A stretch of DNA of 64,000 bases from Tulasnella sp. 424 (Eukaryota; Basidiomycota; Agaricomycetes; Cantharellales; Tulasnellaceae): assembly GCA_019633425.1 (NCBI GenBank), contig WSUB01000040.1, forward strand, positions 62,001 through 126,000, given 5' to 3'. The notes beneath the pieces are model-generated. The model was given only the letters and a program-made list of their open reading frames with translations, was not told the DNA's origin and ran no database searches. This document shows positions 31,782 to 43,517 of the stretch, in pieces. Position 1 is the stretch's first letter. Every line of letters begins with the position of its first letter. A program made the position numbers and the translations under genes.

Positions 31782-34700
31782 ATGGTCGACGACCATTCAA
31801 CTCCTCCAGCAGCCTCAAAAGTCACGTATGTCGTTGCAGCAGACGGCAGGCTTGCCACCCAAGATCGCGGCGACTCCCCTTTGCTAGGATGGGGCAGACC
31901 ATCTGCAGAGGAACACAGAGTGGCAACAGCAGCAGCAGGTTCACTCGTCCCCGGAGGATATCCAAGTCCAACGTATAGAGAGGACGACGACGAAGGAGGC
32001 TACGTCGGGCGAAATAGCACCGACAGCGGTGAGTAGCGTTCACTCAATAATGTCTGCCCCGTCCCGCCCCGGTTGGGTTGCACGCGTTCCAGAGCTCTTT
32101 GCCTTTGAGGGGACCTGTTCCTATTACGGGACTCGGAGCCGCCTTGTGGATGTGTGCGTGCAATGCCCGCAGACCTTTTTGCCCACCTTGAGGGTAGCAG
32201 GTCCCTGGCAGGGGGGGGGGAGGCAAACTTCCCCTTTCTCGCCATCGACCCCTTACCCCCAAAACGGAGGAGGCGCGTCGGATGTCGTTCTTTTGCGTTG
32301 AACGAGTGTGCGCCAAGCGGGTGGCAATACCGTTTCTGGGACTTGTCTGCATTGAGACTGACTTTTTCCTTCTTTTGCCTTCTGTCCGTGCCTCTCTCTT
32401 CGCGCGCCTCTTTCCCAAATTCAACCGACCGCCCCGGACGCTCTCCAACCTTCACGCAACATCCCTCTCTCGCCATCCCCGGTTGCCATTTACCCACCGA
32501 CCCGACCTTCCTTTTCTCGACCCGACGTGAAAAAAAATCATGTCCACTACGTCGGTCTCAGACCTCTACAATTTCTACTCTGAAACTCTCCACGATCCAC
32601 CCCCGCTGAGTGCTGCTTCACGCACCGACTCTGTCGATATGCCTGCCCTCTCCGCCCTCTCAAACATCCTCCTCAAGACACATCCAGACGGTGGAGCGCA
32701 CTTGGAACCTTCCAACCTCTCTGCTCAGACTGGGCATCCTGGAAACGACCAACTTTCCGCTCGCCGCGACTTTGCGCATCACGGCTCAGAGACTTCAGAG
32801 CAAGATTCACCGATCTCAGACGACAGGGATATCATTGATCCAGATCCTACGATGAGGTTCCCGCCAACAGCGCACACTCAGCTTCTCAGGAGGCCAACGC
32901 TTCCGAATAGCGGGGTCAGCCAGGGCGTCGAGGGCGGACACGCCACGAACGCGGCCGACATCAGACCAAATTCCAATCCAACCGACGCGAATCCAACATC
33001 CCCTTCCTCCCCGACGCTTTCCGCCGTGCAAAAAGCGGCAGGTTATCCCGTGACCTCAACACCGAACGCGTCGTCTGGGCTTGGTGATATGTCGCGGTCG
33101 ATCGTGTCTCGTGCTGGTCAGATGCCCCCACCTGGCTCGATCCCTGCAACCGCTGCGACTTCAAACTCTTCCATGCCCTCGCGCTCTCGGTCGAATTCAT
33201 CAGCTGTTTCTCCTGGATCGTATTTCGCTGGGCCTCTTCCTCCAGCGGGATCATCATCGTACATGCACTCGAACCCTGTCTCTCGTTCAAACTCAAACGC
33301 ACAGGGACACTCGCCATACGCACCGGCAAGAGACTTGCCCTCTCTACCTCCCCAGCAGCAACAGCAACTCTCCCATTCGCTTACTCCCCGACAATCTCCA
33401 ACGTCGTCTCCGAAGCCTTCGTCGGCAGTTCCACCAGCAGCACCGGCGCCTCTCGCTTCAACGACTGTCTCGGCAAACGGCCTCCCGTACTCTCAACCCA
33501 TTCCTCGCCCACACCGTTCGCGGAACGACGCGCTGCACTCCTTGCATCGAGGAAGCTCTCTCTCCGGTGGCAGCCACAGTAGTCCGCCGTCAAGCCACTT
33601 TTCTCGATCTTCAGGGAGCCCGCCGATCCCTTCCACAGCGACAACGACCAACCCGAGGAAGAGTGCGGCTAGTAGGCAGAGCGGATTACGGTCTAGCATC
33701 GTTTCTGAGGAGATGCAATGGGAGGATGGGGAACGAAATGGTTATACAGATCATGCTAATGACGGTGCGTTTTTGCTCGCAGTTTGTTCCGAGAGCGTCG
33801 AGGCTGACTTGTATTTCGGATAACCCCTTAACCTTTTGGTTTGATTAGCTACAAGATCATCTGGTATTATGTCCAACGATGGACACATCAGCCATGCTTT
33901 TGGAGACGAAGCCATAGCAGGTGCTGGAATCGAGCACGCGCGCTCATCGTCTCCAGATCAGTCTTCCGCGTCGTACAGCTCGGCGTTCCGCGCGGGTTCC
34001 AGCTTCATCGCGTCTTCAAGACCTCCATCTGGATATCAAGATTCTGGACGAGGCTCGGGATACGGTTTCCAAGGCGAGAATTCACCAATGACCGCGGATA
34101 CCTCGGTCGCTCAATCCGTCGCGTCGTCGCCCCAGCAACTCAAACGCGCTCCGAGCCTACATAGTCGTCCTTCTCGATCGAATCTGCAGCAACAGTTGGC
34201 CATGTCGCCTTCGAACAATGGCGGTGGATTGGGTTTATCCAGGTCGACTTCGAGCGGAAGTTTGATGGGTGGTGGTGGTGGGGGACCGTCGAGGTCGAAT
34301 TACGCCGGACAGAGGACTTCGCCGGGTGGAAGAGTTTTGTCGAGGACGACGAGTGCGACAGCGTTGAATGCTTCTGCGAGGTCGTCTTCGGGAACCAATT
34401 TAAATCAACTTGGTAAAGTGGGTCAAAGTCATGGACTGTCGCGATCGAATTCGTATTCGGCTCGGTCGGTGAACTTCCCTCGAGGTGCGTTCGTTTGCGA
34501 TGCCAAGGCAACCGGTACCTTGAAGGACTAACTCGGGAGCTGTCTCGGTATTGTAGGCGAATCTCCAGAACCCCCTGTACCCCCGCTGCCAGCGAACGTC
34601 CAGTCGATGGTCGAGCAGAATGACGTTCCTATTGGTATGGCGGCGACATCCGATGAACCCGTCCAAGTGTCGAAGCAGGTCAACCGGTCTAGGGCGTCCT

Positions 34701-37700
34701 CTATAACCAACCAGGATGGTCCTGCTGCTTATAGCCACACTCTAGGCACCGGTCGAACGTCTTGGGGAGGTCATCCACCACCGCCTCCTCACCTGGCATC
34801 CCAACGAAGCAGCGAATGGGGGCCTCTCCCCGAGGACGACGGAGAAGTTAGTGTATCGGGAATGAGCACAGACCTGGAAGCCGACGCCGATTTGGAAGAA
34901 GACGATGAAGGAGATCATACTTACAACTCTGCTCACCGCCGTCCGCCGAGCAAAGGTCTTCAAAACGGTCAATCTCTCAGCTCGAGCGGTCTGTTACCAG
35001 GTCTTGCGCCTGAAGTTCGGCCGCATAGCGAGAGGACGGCGAGGTACAGCGTTGGAAGCAGTATCGCCGATGAGAACGAGTGGGAGACGGACGAGAGTGG
35101 GAGGAAGTACCGAAAGCCTGCGCCCGCGCGGACTGATGCGGAGGCTACGGACGCCAGTGAGATGAGCGACTCTGATCTTGATGAGGTCCTTGGAAGGAAG
35201 CAGAGCGTCCACGAGGTTGAAGAAGAGAGGACTACTGCTATCATACTCGCCGAAGAAGGAGAGGGAGTTATCACGGCGAGCAGGGCTGAAAGTTTAGTTG
35301 GCTTCGAGGTTAAACCTGGTACGTGTGAAGTGATTACACGGAAAGGCATTTTGCTCAATGGTCACTTCTAGGTACCACGCATCTTGTCATCGAGAGCACT
35401 ACCACACCAGATCTCGCTCCTGCCTTTTTGGACAATATCTTTACGTTCCTCCCTCCAACACTCTTGGCGCTCGACATCTCGGGGAATCAGCTCACTTCGC
35501 TCCCTATTGGCCTCGCTGAATGTAGCGCCCTTGAAGAGCTCAAGATCGCATACAACCCACTCCGCACTCTTCCGGCTTGGTTAGCGAACCTGCAAAGCCT
35601 GCAGGTCCTCATGGCCGATTCGATCGAATTGGAGTTCCTTCCAAACGAGCTGTCTGCGTTGTCGGGACTCAAGCTGATCAGCTTGAGAAACAACAACTTG
35701 CATTCACTTCCGGCGTGGCTCTGCCTGTTGAACGGAATCGAGTGGCTGCTGGTGGATAACAACCCGTTCGTCGCACCTTGGCGGCCAATCATAACGCCAC
35801 TGCTAAACGCCATCCCGTCTACGCCTGGACTCACTCCTCGGACACCATTCTCCGCTGTTTCTGGGGAAAGCACGTTGACTGGGGACTCGCTAAGCCCCCC
35901 GCAATCTGCTATCCCTGGCCGAGGGAGGGACGATGGGCTCGGCGACCAGACAATTACGCTTCCAACACGTTTGTTCCCCAATTCTGGCTTAACCCCGACT
36001 TCTTCAGCTTCGTCCCAGCCTCCTTACCACATTTATACACCATCCGTTTCCGGCTTCCCGATGGCTCCCACTCCAGATTCCGGTCTCTCGGCACCTTCCC
36101 CTCTCGGCGTTGGAACTCCGTCCGCCCTTTCGGATATGCCCTATCCGGCTTCAGCAACATCGTATTTCCCTCCAACCCCCATCCGGGCGACGACCAGCTC
36201 TGCACCTCCCAAAAATAGAAGGACCTATGCTGATGGCGAGAGCGTCGAAGTCTTACGTGTCCCTCCGATGCCTCCGCCGCCGCCAAATGCTGCTCCGCGG
36301 TTCCCTCCGGGGCTCGATGGGGCGCAAAGCGACTCAGAGAGGAAATCGTTGAAGAAGATGAAGAGCGCCGATGATGTCAGGAAGCGCGCTCGTGCAGGGT
36401 CCGTGTCGGCTGCTGTCGCTGCAGCGTCCAACATGTTCAAGACGACAACCCAGCCCGTTCCGGCCCTGCCCTCGGCTTCTCCTATGCCTTCGCCCATGCC
36501 CTCGCCCGGGCCGAATCGTTTGCCATTGGGTCCTGATGCAACACCAGAACGAGGACAACCTCCAAAGTTCATGAGTCTGGCTATGCGAAGTGGGAGTTCT
36601 CTCAATCACTCTCCCAGCCACCAGCGTGCTGCTCTGACCAACTCGCTTTGGGAACCACCTGAGCCTGGTCAAGTCACGGAGTCCCCTGTCGACATGAGCG
36701 ATTCGAGTCCGAGGACGGAAGCACGGACCTACAATGGACCTCCGCCATCGAAGAGCAGTCAATTCACGTCACCAAGTCAAGATGATGACACCTTGTCGCG
36801 GGAAAAGGGTCGAAAGTGGGGATTCTTAAAGAAGATGAGCATGGGCAAGATGCGCGCTGCTGCAGCTGCGCCCAGTGCGCAAGAAACGCTGCGATCAAAC
36901 AAGTCCATCAAAGTCAAGCGTCCGTCAACTGGCCAAGGAAGTCGACCACCGTCCGAGTTTGGTCAGCATGCACCTGCTCGTCAATTTGGCCAGGTGACAA
37001 ACTCGGTCGTGGACTCCACATCCTTCCATACTCTTCAAGATGTTCGAGGCGGGCTAGCACCTTCGGGTAGTACCAGCAGCCTAAACGGCGGTCTAAAGCC
37101 CGTGGATTTGGGATCCCCAACCTTGATCCCACCTCCAACAACCACTCGCTCGGGCCGAAGGCGAAGCTTCCTACCCCTCGATGGACCTCCACAGTTGAAC
37201 ATACCGATTGACAAGTCACCTTTGATGCCGACCATGACACTCGGTGGGCTCGGGAACGGACCTGAACGACCCGAAATTGCTATCTCCCCGTCTGAACCTT
37301 CTGTAAGAGGAACTGGCTCCAACCCTTCGTCCGCACGGCAATCTCAGAATTATCAAGAGATCTTGATCAATTTGCAGCCTGAGCAGATGATCAGTGCTCT
37401 ACCCTCCCCGGCAATGAACGAGGCGTATGCAAAGGCCCTACGGATGGTCATGGCCTACTTGCGAGATTTGCTCGATCTAGGCGGCTCGATCCCGGCTCCT
37501 CAGGCTGGTGCAGTTCCTGTTCAATCGGTGCCACCTTCGGTCGCAGGATCAAGCAATTCCTCGCCAATGCCAGACCGCCGGCGTCGTCCGACGTTGGTTG
37601 GCGGAGAGGCTCCCACCGACAGCGTCTTCAGCGCAACTTTCGCTCCACCGAGTCGTGGTCTGCGCACCATGCCCTCGACAACAAGTCTTCGTGGAGGACC

Positions 37701-39387
37701 AACTGCTAGCACTTACACAGCCGACAGCGGAGGTTCAGGAACAGGTGGTGGAACCGAAGAGAGGAAGGTCAAGGACGACAAGGCGAAGCGAGCTTACTTG
37801 GTCAAGGAAATCGTCGAGTACGTCTTGATGATTACTGTCACCAAGCTTTCTGTCTAACATATTCCGACTTACAGTACGGAACGGACATATGTTAACCAAC
37901 TGAAAGAGCTAATCGAAATCTACATTAGCCCTTCCGCTCAACCAACTGGCTCACTGGCTGGCAGAGGGGAAACCATTGTCCCAGTCGCCGAGAGGAGAAT
38001 TGTTTTCAACGGATTAGAAGCTTTGTTCTCGTTCCACATGAACAATTTCCTTCCCGCTTTGGAGAGAAAAGCGGCGCCATTGATGTCGAGGCAACCAGGG
38101 TCTGAAGTGGATGGAGAGATGTCCGCTCGCGTAGCCCGCGACGTGGCTCAAGTGTTTGTTAGCCATGCGGCCTTTATGAGGATGTATTCAACCTACATCA
38201 AGTGAGTCTTCCCGGATCTACTATGATGCATGGCAAATACCGACTCCTCTCCCATAGCAACTTTGATAACTGTCTTTCACGCTTGAAGCAATGGACCACT
38301 GCCCCGCCTCCGTCAGTGGCGCCTATTGCGGCGGCTCCGAACTCCAGCACGGCGCATGTCGTTGGACTTGGTTTGTCAATGAGCGGCATGGGGGCTGTGT
38401 TGCCTCCTGACACTCCAACCGCTGTTTCGCCCTTGTCGAACAGTCAACGCAAGAGAATCAAAGAGTTCTTAAAGAAATGCCGCCGGAACCCAAAACATTC
38501 CCAGCTTAATTTGGAGGGTTACCTGCTTCTACCTGTCCAACGAATTCCTCGATATAAACTCTTGGTAAGTCAGCGTCGTTTCCTACCCTAATGACGCCGC
38601 TGACCGTGTCCGAAAGCTCGAGGGACTTGTTAGCAGCACTCCACCACGACCGGACTCGTACGATGACCCGATCGAGAAGGCACTCGAGGAGATCTCGTCT
38701 CTTGCTCTCAATATGAACGAAGGAAAGAGGGAATCGGAGTCCCGGAAGAAACTTGTCCAATGGCAGACCAGGATTGGAGGCAGCAGCAAGTTCCCTAGCC
38801 CCCTCGTCCAGCCTCATCGGTAAGTTGGAGTGATTTTTAAAGCTCTTCTTAGCTAACGACATCTTCTCTTTCAGTCGCTTGATAATGGATGGCTACCTTC
38901 AACTATCTCGTGTTGTCCGGAAGAAGGGGGAATACTGTCAATCCGTCAGTGTGACTGGTGAAACGGTCTTGATCCAAGTCGAGTGCCTTGAGCCGGAGAA
39001 CACACCGCGGCAACTCGTCGCCATTCTTTGCAACGACCTGTTGGTTTTGTGCAAGGACCCGTCTCGAGGCCAAGATAAGAACGCACAAGTTGATCTCTGG
39101 GCCGTTTTGAGGATGCAAACATTACCTCAGCCAGCCAGTATCGTCAATGGGCACAGTGAGTAATTCAAAGCACGATTGTCGGTCAGTATAATCTAACAGC
39201 AACGCGTAGCTCTCCGTTTGGTCGACCACAAGGCCATCATGTACTTCTCAATGAACTCGACGTCCGACGCCTTGACATGGTCAAGAGGTAAGATTCTAGC
39301 CCTGCGGACTAGGAACGTCGCTGACTTTCAGCCGCCGTCCAGCTATCAACATGCATATCCCAGCAAACCGCACTTAGCCTGCGATAA
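31782..39387 (+). CDS. LRR-DH-PH domain Rho guanine nucleotide exchange factor
   Basis: About 2,170 residues. A first exon 31782-32028 (82 codons, phase 1, donor GTGAGT) splices in frame to an acceptor at 32560-32561; the alternative start is ATG 32540, eight codons before that acceptor. The N-terminal half is Ser/Pro/Gln-rich and disordered. Leucine-rich repeats are encoded at 35450-35770 (LLALDISGNQLTSLP, LEELKIAYNPLRTLP, LKLISLRNNNLHSLP). Then comes a long disordered linker, a DH domain at 37870-38640 (TERTYVNQLKELIEIYI; RRNPKHSQLNLEGYLLLPVQRI, then PRYKLL) and a PH domain at about 38880-39380 (MDGYLQLSRVVRKKG; LVAILCNDLLVLCKD). The VQRIPRYKLLL helix is the signature of Dbl exchange factors, which load GTP on Rho/Cdc42 GTPases at the cortex. 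The last intron is about 39288-39333 and the stop is TAA at 39385-39387. The target GTPase is not predictable here. Confidence 0.88.
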
Positions 39388-39917
39388 ATCAAAATTTCCC
39401 AACTCTATCGGTCACGCTCGTTTTAGTGCTTCAATCTCTTATCCAATATGCCTCTAACTGGCTCTTGCGCTTCTTATATGCTATCCCCCTTCGTTCGTGT
39501 TTCTTGGATTTTTCTTTGATTACACTCTTCTCCCATCTCTTCTCTGCATATGCCTATTTTTAGCAATTATCTTGTGTTATACTCCTCACTGCACCCATTC
39601 TGTACGCGTTTGCAATAAATTCTTTTCGCGTTATCCTTTGAGACAAGGTGCGCATAATCTGGGAATCAGGCGGAAACAGACTGCTAGAGCCTAGATAGAA
39701 CAAGGGCAATGCTATGATATATTGTAAATAAGCAAGCAATACAGCATTGTTAATGTGGAAAAACGGCCGTGGGGCATCCGGGTTGAGAATGGTGTCCAGG
39801 TCAACGGAGAGTCTAACGGGGCACAACTTGACTGCCTCTAAAACCCCGACAGTGGTATTAAGTCCCAGCTATAGGCGATCGAAAGTAGCACTTGTATCAA
39901 CGGAAACTAACTTGGAG
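39388..39917. other. Convergent intergenic region
   Basis: Separates the RhoGEF 3' end from the minus-strand DUF1770-like gene. The triplicated unit begins near 39700 (AGGGCAATG followed by ATATTGTAAATA), a string that recurs at 42465 and 45352. Confidence 0.5.
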
Positions 39918-40600
39918 TTATTTCGCCAAAGCCACGTCGGTTTCCACACCGCCTAGGAGACTCCTGACCCATCGCCGCCATGGTCCAACCTCCGCTTGAG
40001 TCGCAGGAGGAATGGCGTCTTTGGTAGAAGCTGAAGGAGGTCCTGAAGACGAAGGGCCACTTCCAGAGCCAAATAGCTGCGCAATGCTTTGTCGGGCGAG
40101 TGGGATCAGGAATACGGTAGCCGTCCCCCAAGCGGCACCTTGGAGGAGAGGAGAGATGACCTATGGAGAAACCTAAATTAAGATACTCGGGACGCTTTTT
40201 TTAATGGGGACCGTACCTGGTCTCGTAAGGTCACCCAAGCAACTGAGCCCCAGTCGATCCGCAGTGGTACTCCATAGACTGAATTGGTCTCTGTCAAGAC
40301 ACCTTCCTGAACCAACATGGAAGCATCTCTCTTTGAGCTTTCCTTCTCTCCACCCTTTTTCACATCTTTATCTCCTTCGTTCCCTGGATGGATGAACGGC
40401 TTGATGCTGAGTAAATAGGATTGTTCAAATCGAAGTTCGGGTATCTTCGGTAGGTGAGGTACAGGTTGATGGTGACCATGGGAAGGATGGGGATAGGCGG
40501 ATGGTCTGTCTCCCTCCCTGTCGAACGAGTACGCTGCTTGGCCCCATCTGTCTTCCCTGCCGAATGGGTTGGGGATGTGGGAAGGGTCGAGGGACGTCAT
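39918..40600 (-). CDS. DUF1770/Atg43-like tail-anchored protein, intact copy
   Basis: Two exons separated by an intron at about 40160-40216 give roughly 208 residues from ATG 40600 to TAA 39918-39920. The middle reads LPKIPELRFEQSYLLSIKPF, the hallmark LPxLRFEQSYL motif of the fungal DUF1770 family. After DWGSVAWVTLRDQ comes a hydrophobic stretch (VISPLLQGAAWGTATVFLIP) that is a likely single outer-membrane anchor. DUF1770 includes fission yeast Atg43, a mitochondrial outer-membrane mitophagy receptor; that link is from memory and the function here is inferred. A longer in-frame upstream ATG at 40801 exists, but the matching sequence in the other copies favours 40600. The gene is tandem and co-directional with the DUF7330-like gene upstream. 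Confidence 0.7.
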
Positions 40601-40788
40601 GGTTGAGATTTGGACGGAGAACTTTGGGATGGAGTTATGTCCGATAGAGCCGTCCTCGTTTGTCCCCGGCCCTAACCTCGGTATCCATATATTTAAATCC
40701 CACCCGTCAAGTATACGTATGCATGAATTTAGCATAAAACAATACAAAACAACTAGAATGAAGATGCAAATTACAACGACGCGTGCGA

Positions 40789-41667
40789 CTACTTGAACCA
40801 AGAGCTGAAGAAACCACCGCCAGAAGCGTTAAATTCGTCGATGTAGCGCACCTTCACTGACCCATTTTTAGTGCCGGCAATAATCTCATCTCCCATCCAC
40901 TCGGCTCCAGCTTGGGTGACCTCCCCGTATCCAGAGGACGACCAGTCACCAATGAAGCCTTTCGTCGCCCTCCGGTCAAGGTCAGAAAATAGCGTAAAAT
41001 TCTGCTTGACTGCATCGGAGAGATCTAACCGTCCGTTGCCTGTGGAAGACGTGACGGGGCCAACGAAACTCCTGGGCAGATACACAGTGACAGTGCCGTT
41101 CCAGGATTCAGCCACCAGTCGGAACGGACAATTGATACGCGAGAGCTGTGAATTCATGGTAAGCGACTGATCTTTTACTGCATTTATAGAATTTATATAA
41201 TCGATCGAACTTACGAGTTTGAGCTCTGCACTTCCGTTGTGGGTCTTGGCAACTAGTGAGGCGCGTTTGTCCCCTCTACCAACCAAAACCACATCCGCCT
41301 TCACGCTCCCGTTATTCGAGGTCAAACTAAGATTTTCCAGTACTTCTCCAGGGGCCGTATCTGGGAGGAGTTGTGGAGGGACAACAAGATCTACATCCAC
41401 CGTATAGCTCCCAGTGACGCTGGAATTTCCTTTATGGACGTAGAAGTGATTGACGCGGCCTGAAGGTGGGCCTGTAGGTGGTGAGCTTGGCCCCGCAGCG
41501 TCATATGGTGGCGGATTAGGGTAATTGGAATTGTCTCTGACGACTGGCTCCCGCACAGGATCGTCGATTTTGAATGGGGAGTCGGTAGAGGCAGAGAATG
41601 AGGTGATTCCAGAGTCCGATTTGGCATCGTAGTCGGACTTGACGTCTTTGTCTGATGGGAGGATCAT
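40789..41667 (-). CDS. DUF7330-like protein, copy 1
   Basis: An open frame of 292 residues, but it contains a typical phase-0 intron without stop codons (GTAAGT...CACAG, 69 nt, around 41148-41216). Spliced, it gives about 269 residues. Unstructured acidic and Pro-rich head (NYPNPPPYDAAGPSSPP), then a repetitive beta-rich domain with recurring NGS/NGT units (SNNGSVKADVVLVG, THNGSAELKL, SWNGTVTVYLPRSF, TKNGSVKVRYIDEF) and GFIGDWSSSGYG. This matches my memory of the DUF7330 domain common in agaricomycetes, whose function is unknown. There is no signal peptide. Copies 2 and 3 are at 43518 and 46389. Confidence 0.7.
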   Translation of the reverse strand: MILPSDKDVKSDYDAKSDSGITSFSASTDSPFKIDDPVREPVVRDNSNYPNPPPYDAAGPSSPPTGPPSGRVNHFYVHKGNSSVTGSYTVDVDLVVPPQLLPDTAPGEVLENLSLTSNNGSVKADVVLVGRGDKRASLVAKTHNGSAELKLVSSIDYINSINAVKDQSLTMNSQLSRINCPFRLVAESWNGTVTVYLPRSFVGPVTSSTGNGRLDLSDAVKQNFTLFSDLDRRATKGFIGDWSSSGYGEVTQAGAEWMGDEIIAGTKNGSVKVRYIDEFNASGGGFFSSWFK

Positions 41668-42405
41668 GATATTGATATCAGGAGTTTGGAGGTAACTGGT
41701 TGAAATTATAAGGGGTGAGTCGGGTGATGCGATTCCTTGGCGTCGGAGAGCTTATGTACTGTGGCTCAGATAGGGCCGCAGCTCGGGTGGTGAGGCTTGC
41801 TGCCTCTTCTTCACTGCGAGCTGCGATGGAAGCTATCTTGGGCGGCACAGCGATGCCGCAGCTAATCTCGCTTACCGAAGTCACGTGAGCCATACACCGC
41901 TCGGTCTTAAACAGCGCACCTACTACGACCCAGCATGAAGACGGTGCATGGTCGCTTCGAGTCCCTTCAACATAATTGCTGCTTCCTCTGTCAAGTTTAT
42001 TTCGCGATCGTCCAGCATCTCCGCAGTGACCGCAGCTTGTCTCAAGGTTGTGCTTTGCAACTTCGCCTGTTTGGGAACGAAGACACCTCTTCTGTGATTC
42101 GTATCTCGCTATGAGCCCAATGTTCGCTGCATCCCCTGTGCACTGAGCCGCATGTGAAGCAGGAATTGTCTCGATGCGGGTGATATCTGCCGATAGACGC
42201 TCGGAGAAAGCAGGTCAACCCAACCAGTTTCAACGCTTCAAAGAATCTACTTCAAAGCACGCTGATTACCTTCGATGCTCTATCCAATCGACTATCTTGG
42301 AGAAATTGATCACTGGGCCTTAAATCAGCACTCGAGTTGGTTGAACGGCGTCGTCTCCCTTCGAATTCGAACGTTTCCGACGCTCTGAAAAAGCACCTCC
42401 TCCTT
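41668..42405. other. Divergent intergenic region, unit 1
   Basis: Runs between the minus-strand DUF7330-like gene and the oxidase remnant. It corresponds to 44565-45292 and 47262-47983. It holds a degenerate copy of the minus-strand frame described at 44801 and 47496; here that frame is broken by a 1-nt deletion near 42070-42080. Confidence 0.5.
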
Positions 42406-42460
42406 ATGTTTGACGAACTCTCCATCAGAATTGGTCCCTTCGACCCCGAAAAGATAGTTG
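42406..42460 (+). pseudogene. Truncated start of oxidase gene, unit 1
   Basis: ATG followed by codons for DELSIRIGPFDPEKI, matching EELSIAIGPFDPEKI of the full oxidase at 47984, then an abrupt switch to the sequence that starts the next repeat unit. It is a duplication scar and no enzyme can be made. Confidence 0.75.
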
Positions 42461-42659
42461 ACCAAGGGCAATGATATTATATATTGTAAATAGACAAACG
42501 ATACGGCATTGTGGAGGTGAAAAAGTGCTTAAGACCTGGCCCGAGAATGACGAAGAGTCTAACGGGGCTTGGCTTGACTGCGTTTAATACCCCGGGAGTC
42601 GTATAGAGTCTCGGCCCCGAGCAATCGAAAGTAGCATCCGTGTCAACGGAAACTAACTC

Positions 42660-43320
42660 GGAATTATTTGCCAACGCCACGTTCAAACGTTTGTTTCTAC
42701 ACCTCCTAAGAGACTCCTGACCCATCGTCGCCGTGGTCCAACCTCCGCCTAATTCGCAAGAGGAGTTGCGTCTTTAGTATGAGCTGAAGGAGTTCCTGAA
42801 GACGATGGGCCGTCTCTAAAGCCAAATAGCTGTGCAATGCTTTGTCGGGCGGGTGGGATGAGGAACACGGATGCCGTGCCCCGAGCGGCGCCTTGGAGGA
42901 GAGGAGAGATCACCTATAGTCGGAACAAGCTTTCTATCTAGATCAATACTTAGTCTCTTAAGCTCACCCAAGCAACTGAGCCCCAGTCGATTTGCAAGTG
43001 CACCCCACAGACGGAAGGGGTCTCTGTCAAGACACCTTCCTGAACTAACATGGAAGCGTCTGCCTTTGAGCTCTCCTTCTCTTCTTCCTTTTCGCATATT
43101 GATCTCCTCAATTCCATGAATGGATGAACGGCTTGATGCTGAGTAAAAAGGCCTGTTCGAACCGAAGTTCGGGTAGCTTCGGTAGGTGAACAGGTTGATG
43201 GTGGCCATGGGAAGAAGATCGATAGGCGTATCGACTGTCTCCGTCCCGACCAAACGAATACGCTGCTTGGCCCTATCTGTCTTTCCTGCCGAACGGGGTC
43301 GGGATGTTGATAGACGTCAT
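42660..43320 (-). pseudogene. DUF1770/Atg43-like gene, broken copy 2
   Basis: Aligns along the intact copy at 39918-40600 with the start at 43320. A Trp codon after GRKDR has become TAG, and a Glu codon after PFIHSWN has become TGA, with no indel needed. The C-terminal end also reads past the ancestral stop (a codon change near 42662). The LPELRFEQ block is still readable. Confidence 0.75.
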
Positions 43321-43517
43321 AGTTAAGATTTCGATGGAGGACTTGGGTCGGAGTTATGTCTGATAGAGCCGCCCTCATTTTTGCCCCCTGCGCCAAGCTC
43401 GGTTTTAAATCTCACTAGCTAAGTATACATGAATTCAGCGTAAGACGATACTACATAAAGAAGAGAGTACAATCGCAAGTAGTTAGAAAGAGGATGCAAG
43501 CTATAACATGTGTTCGA

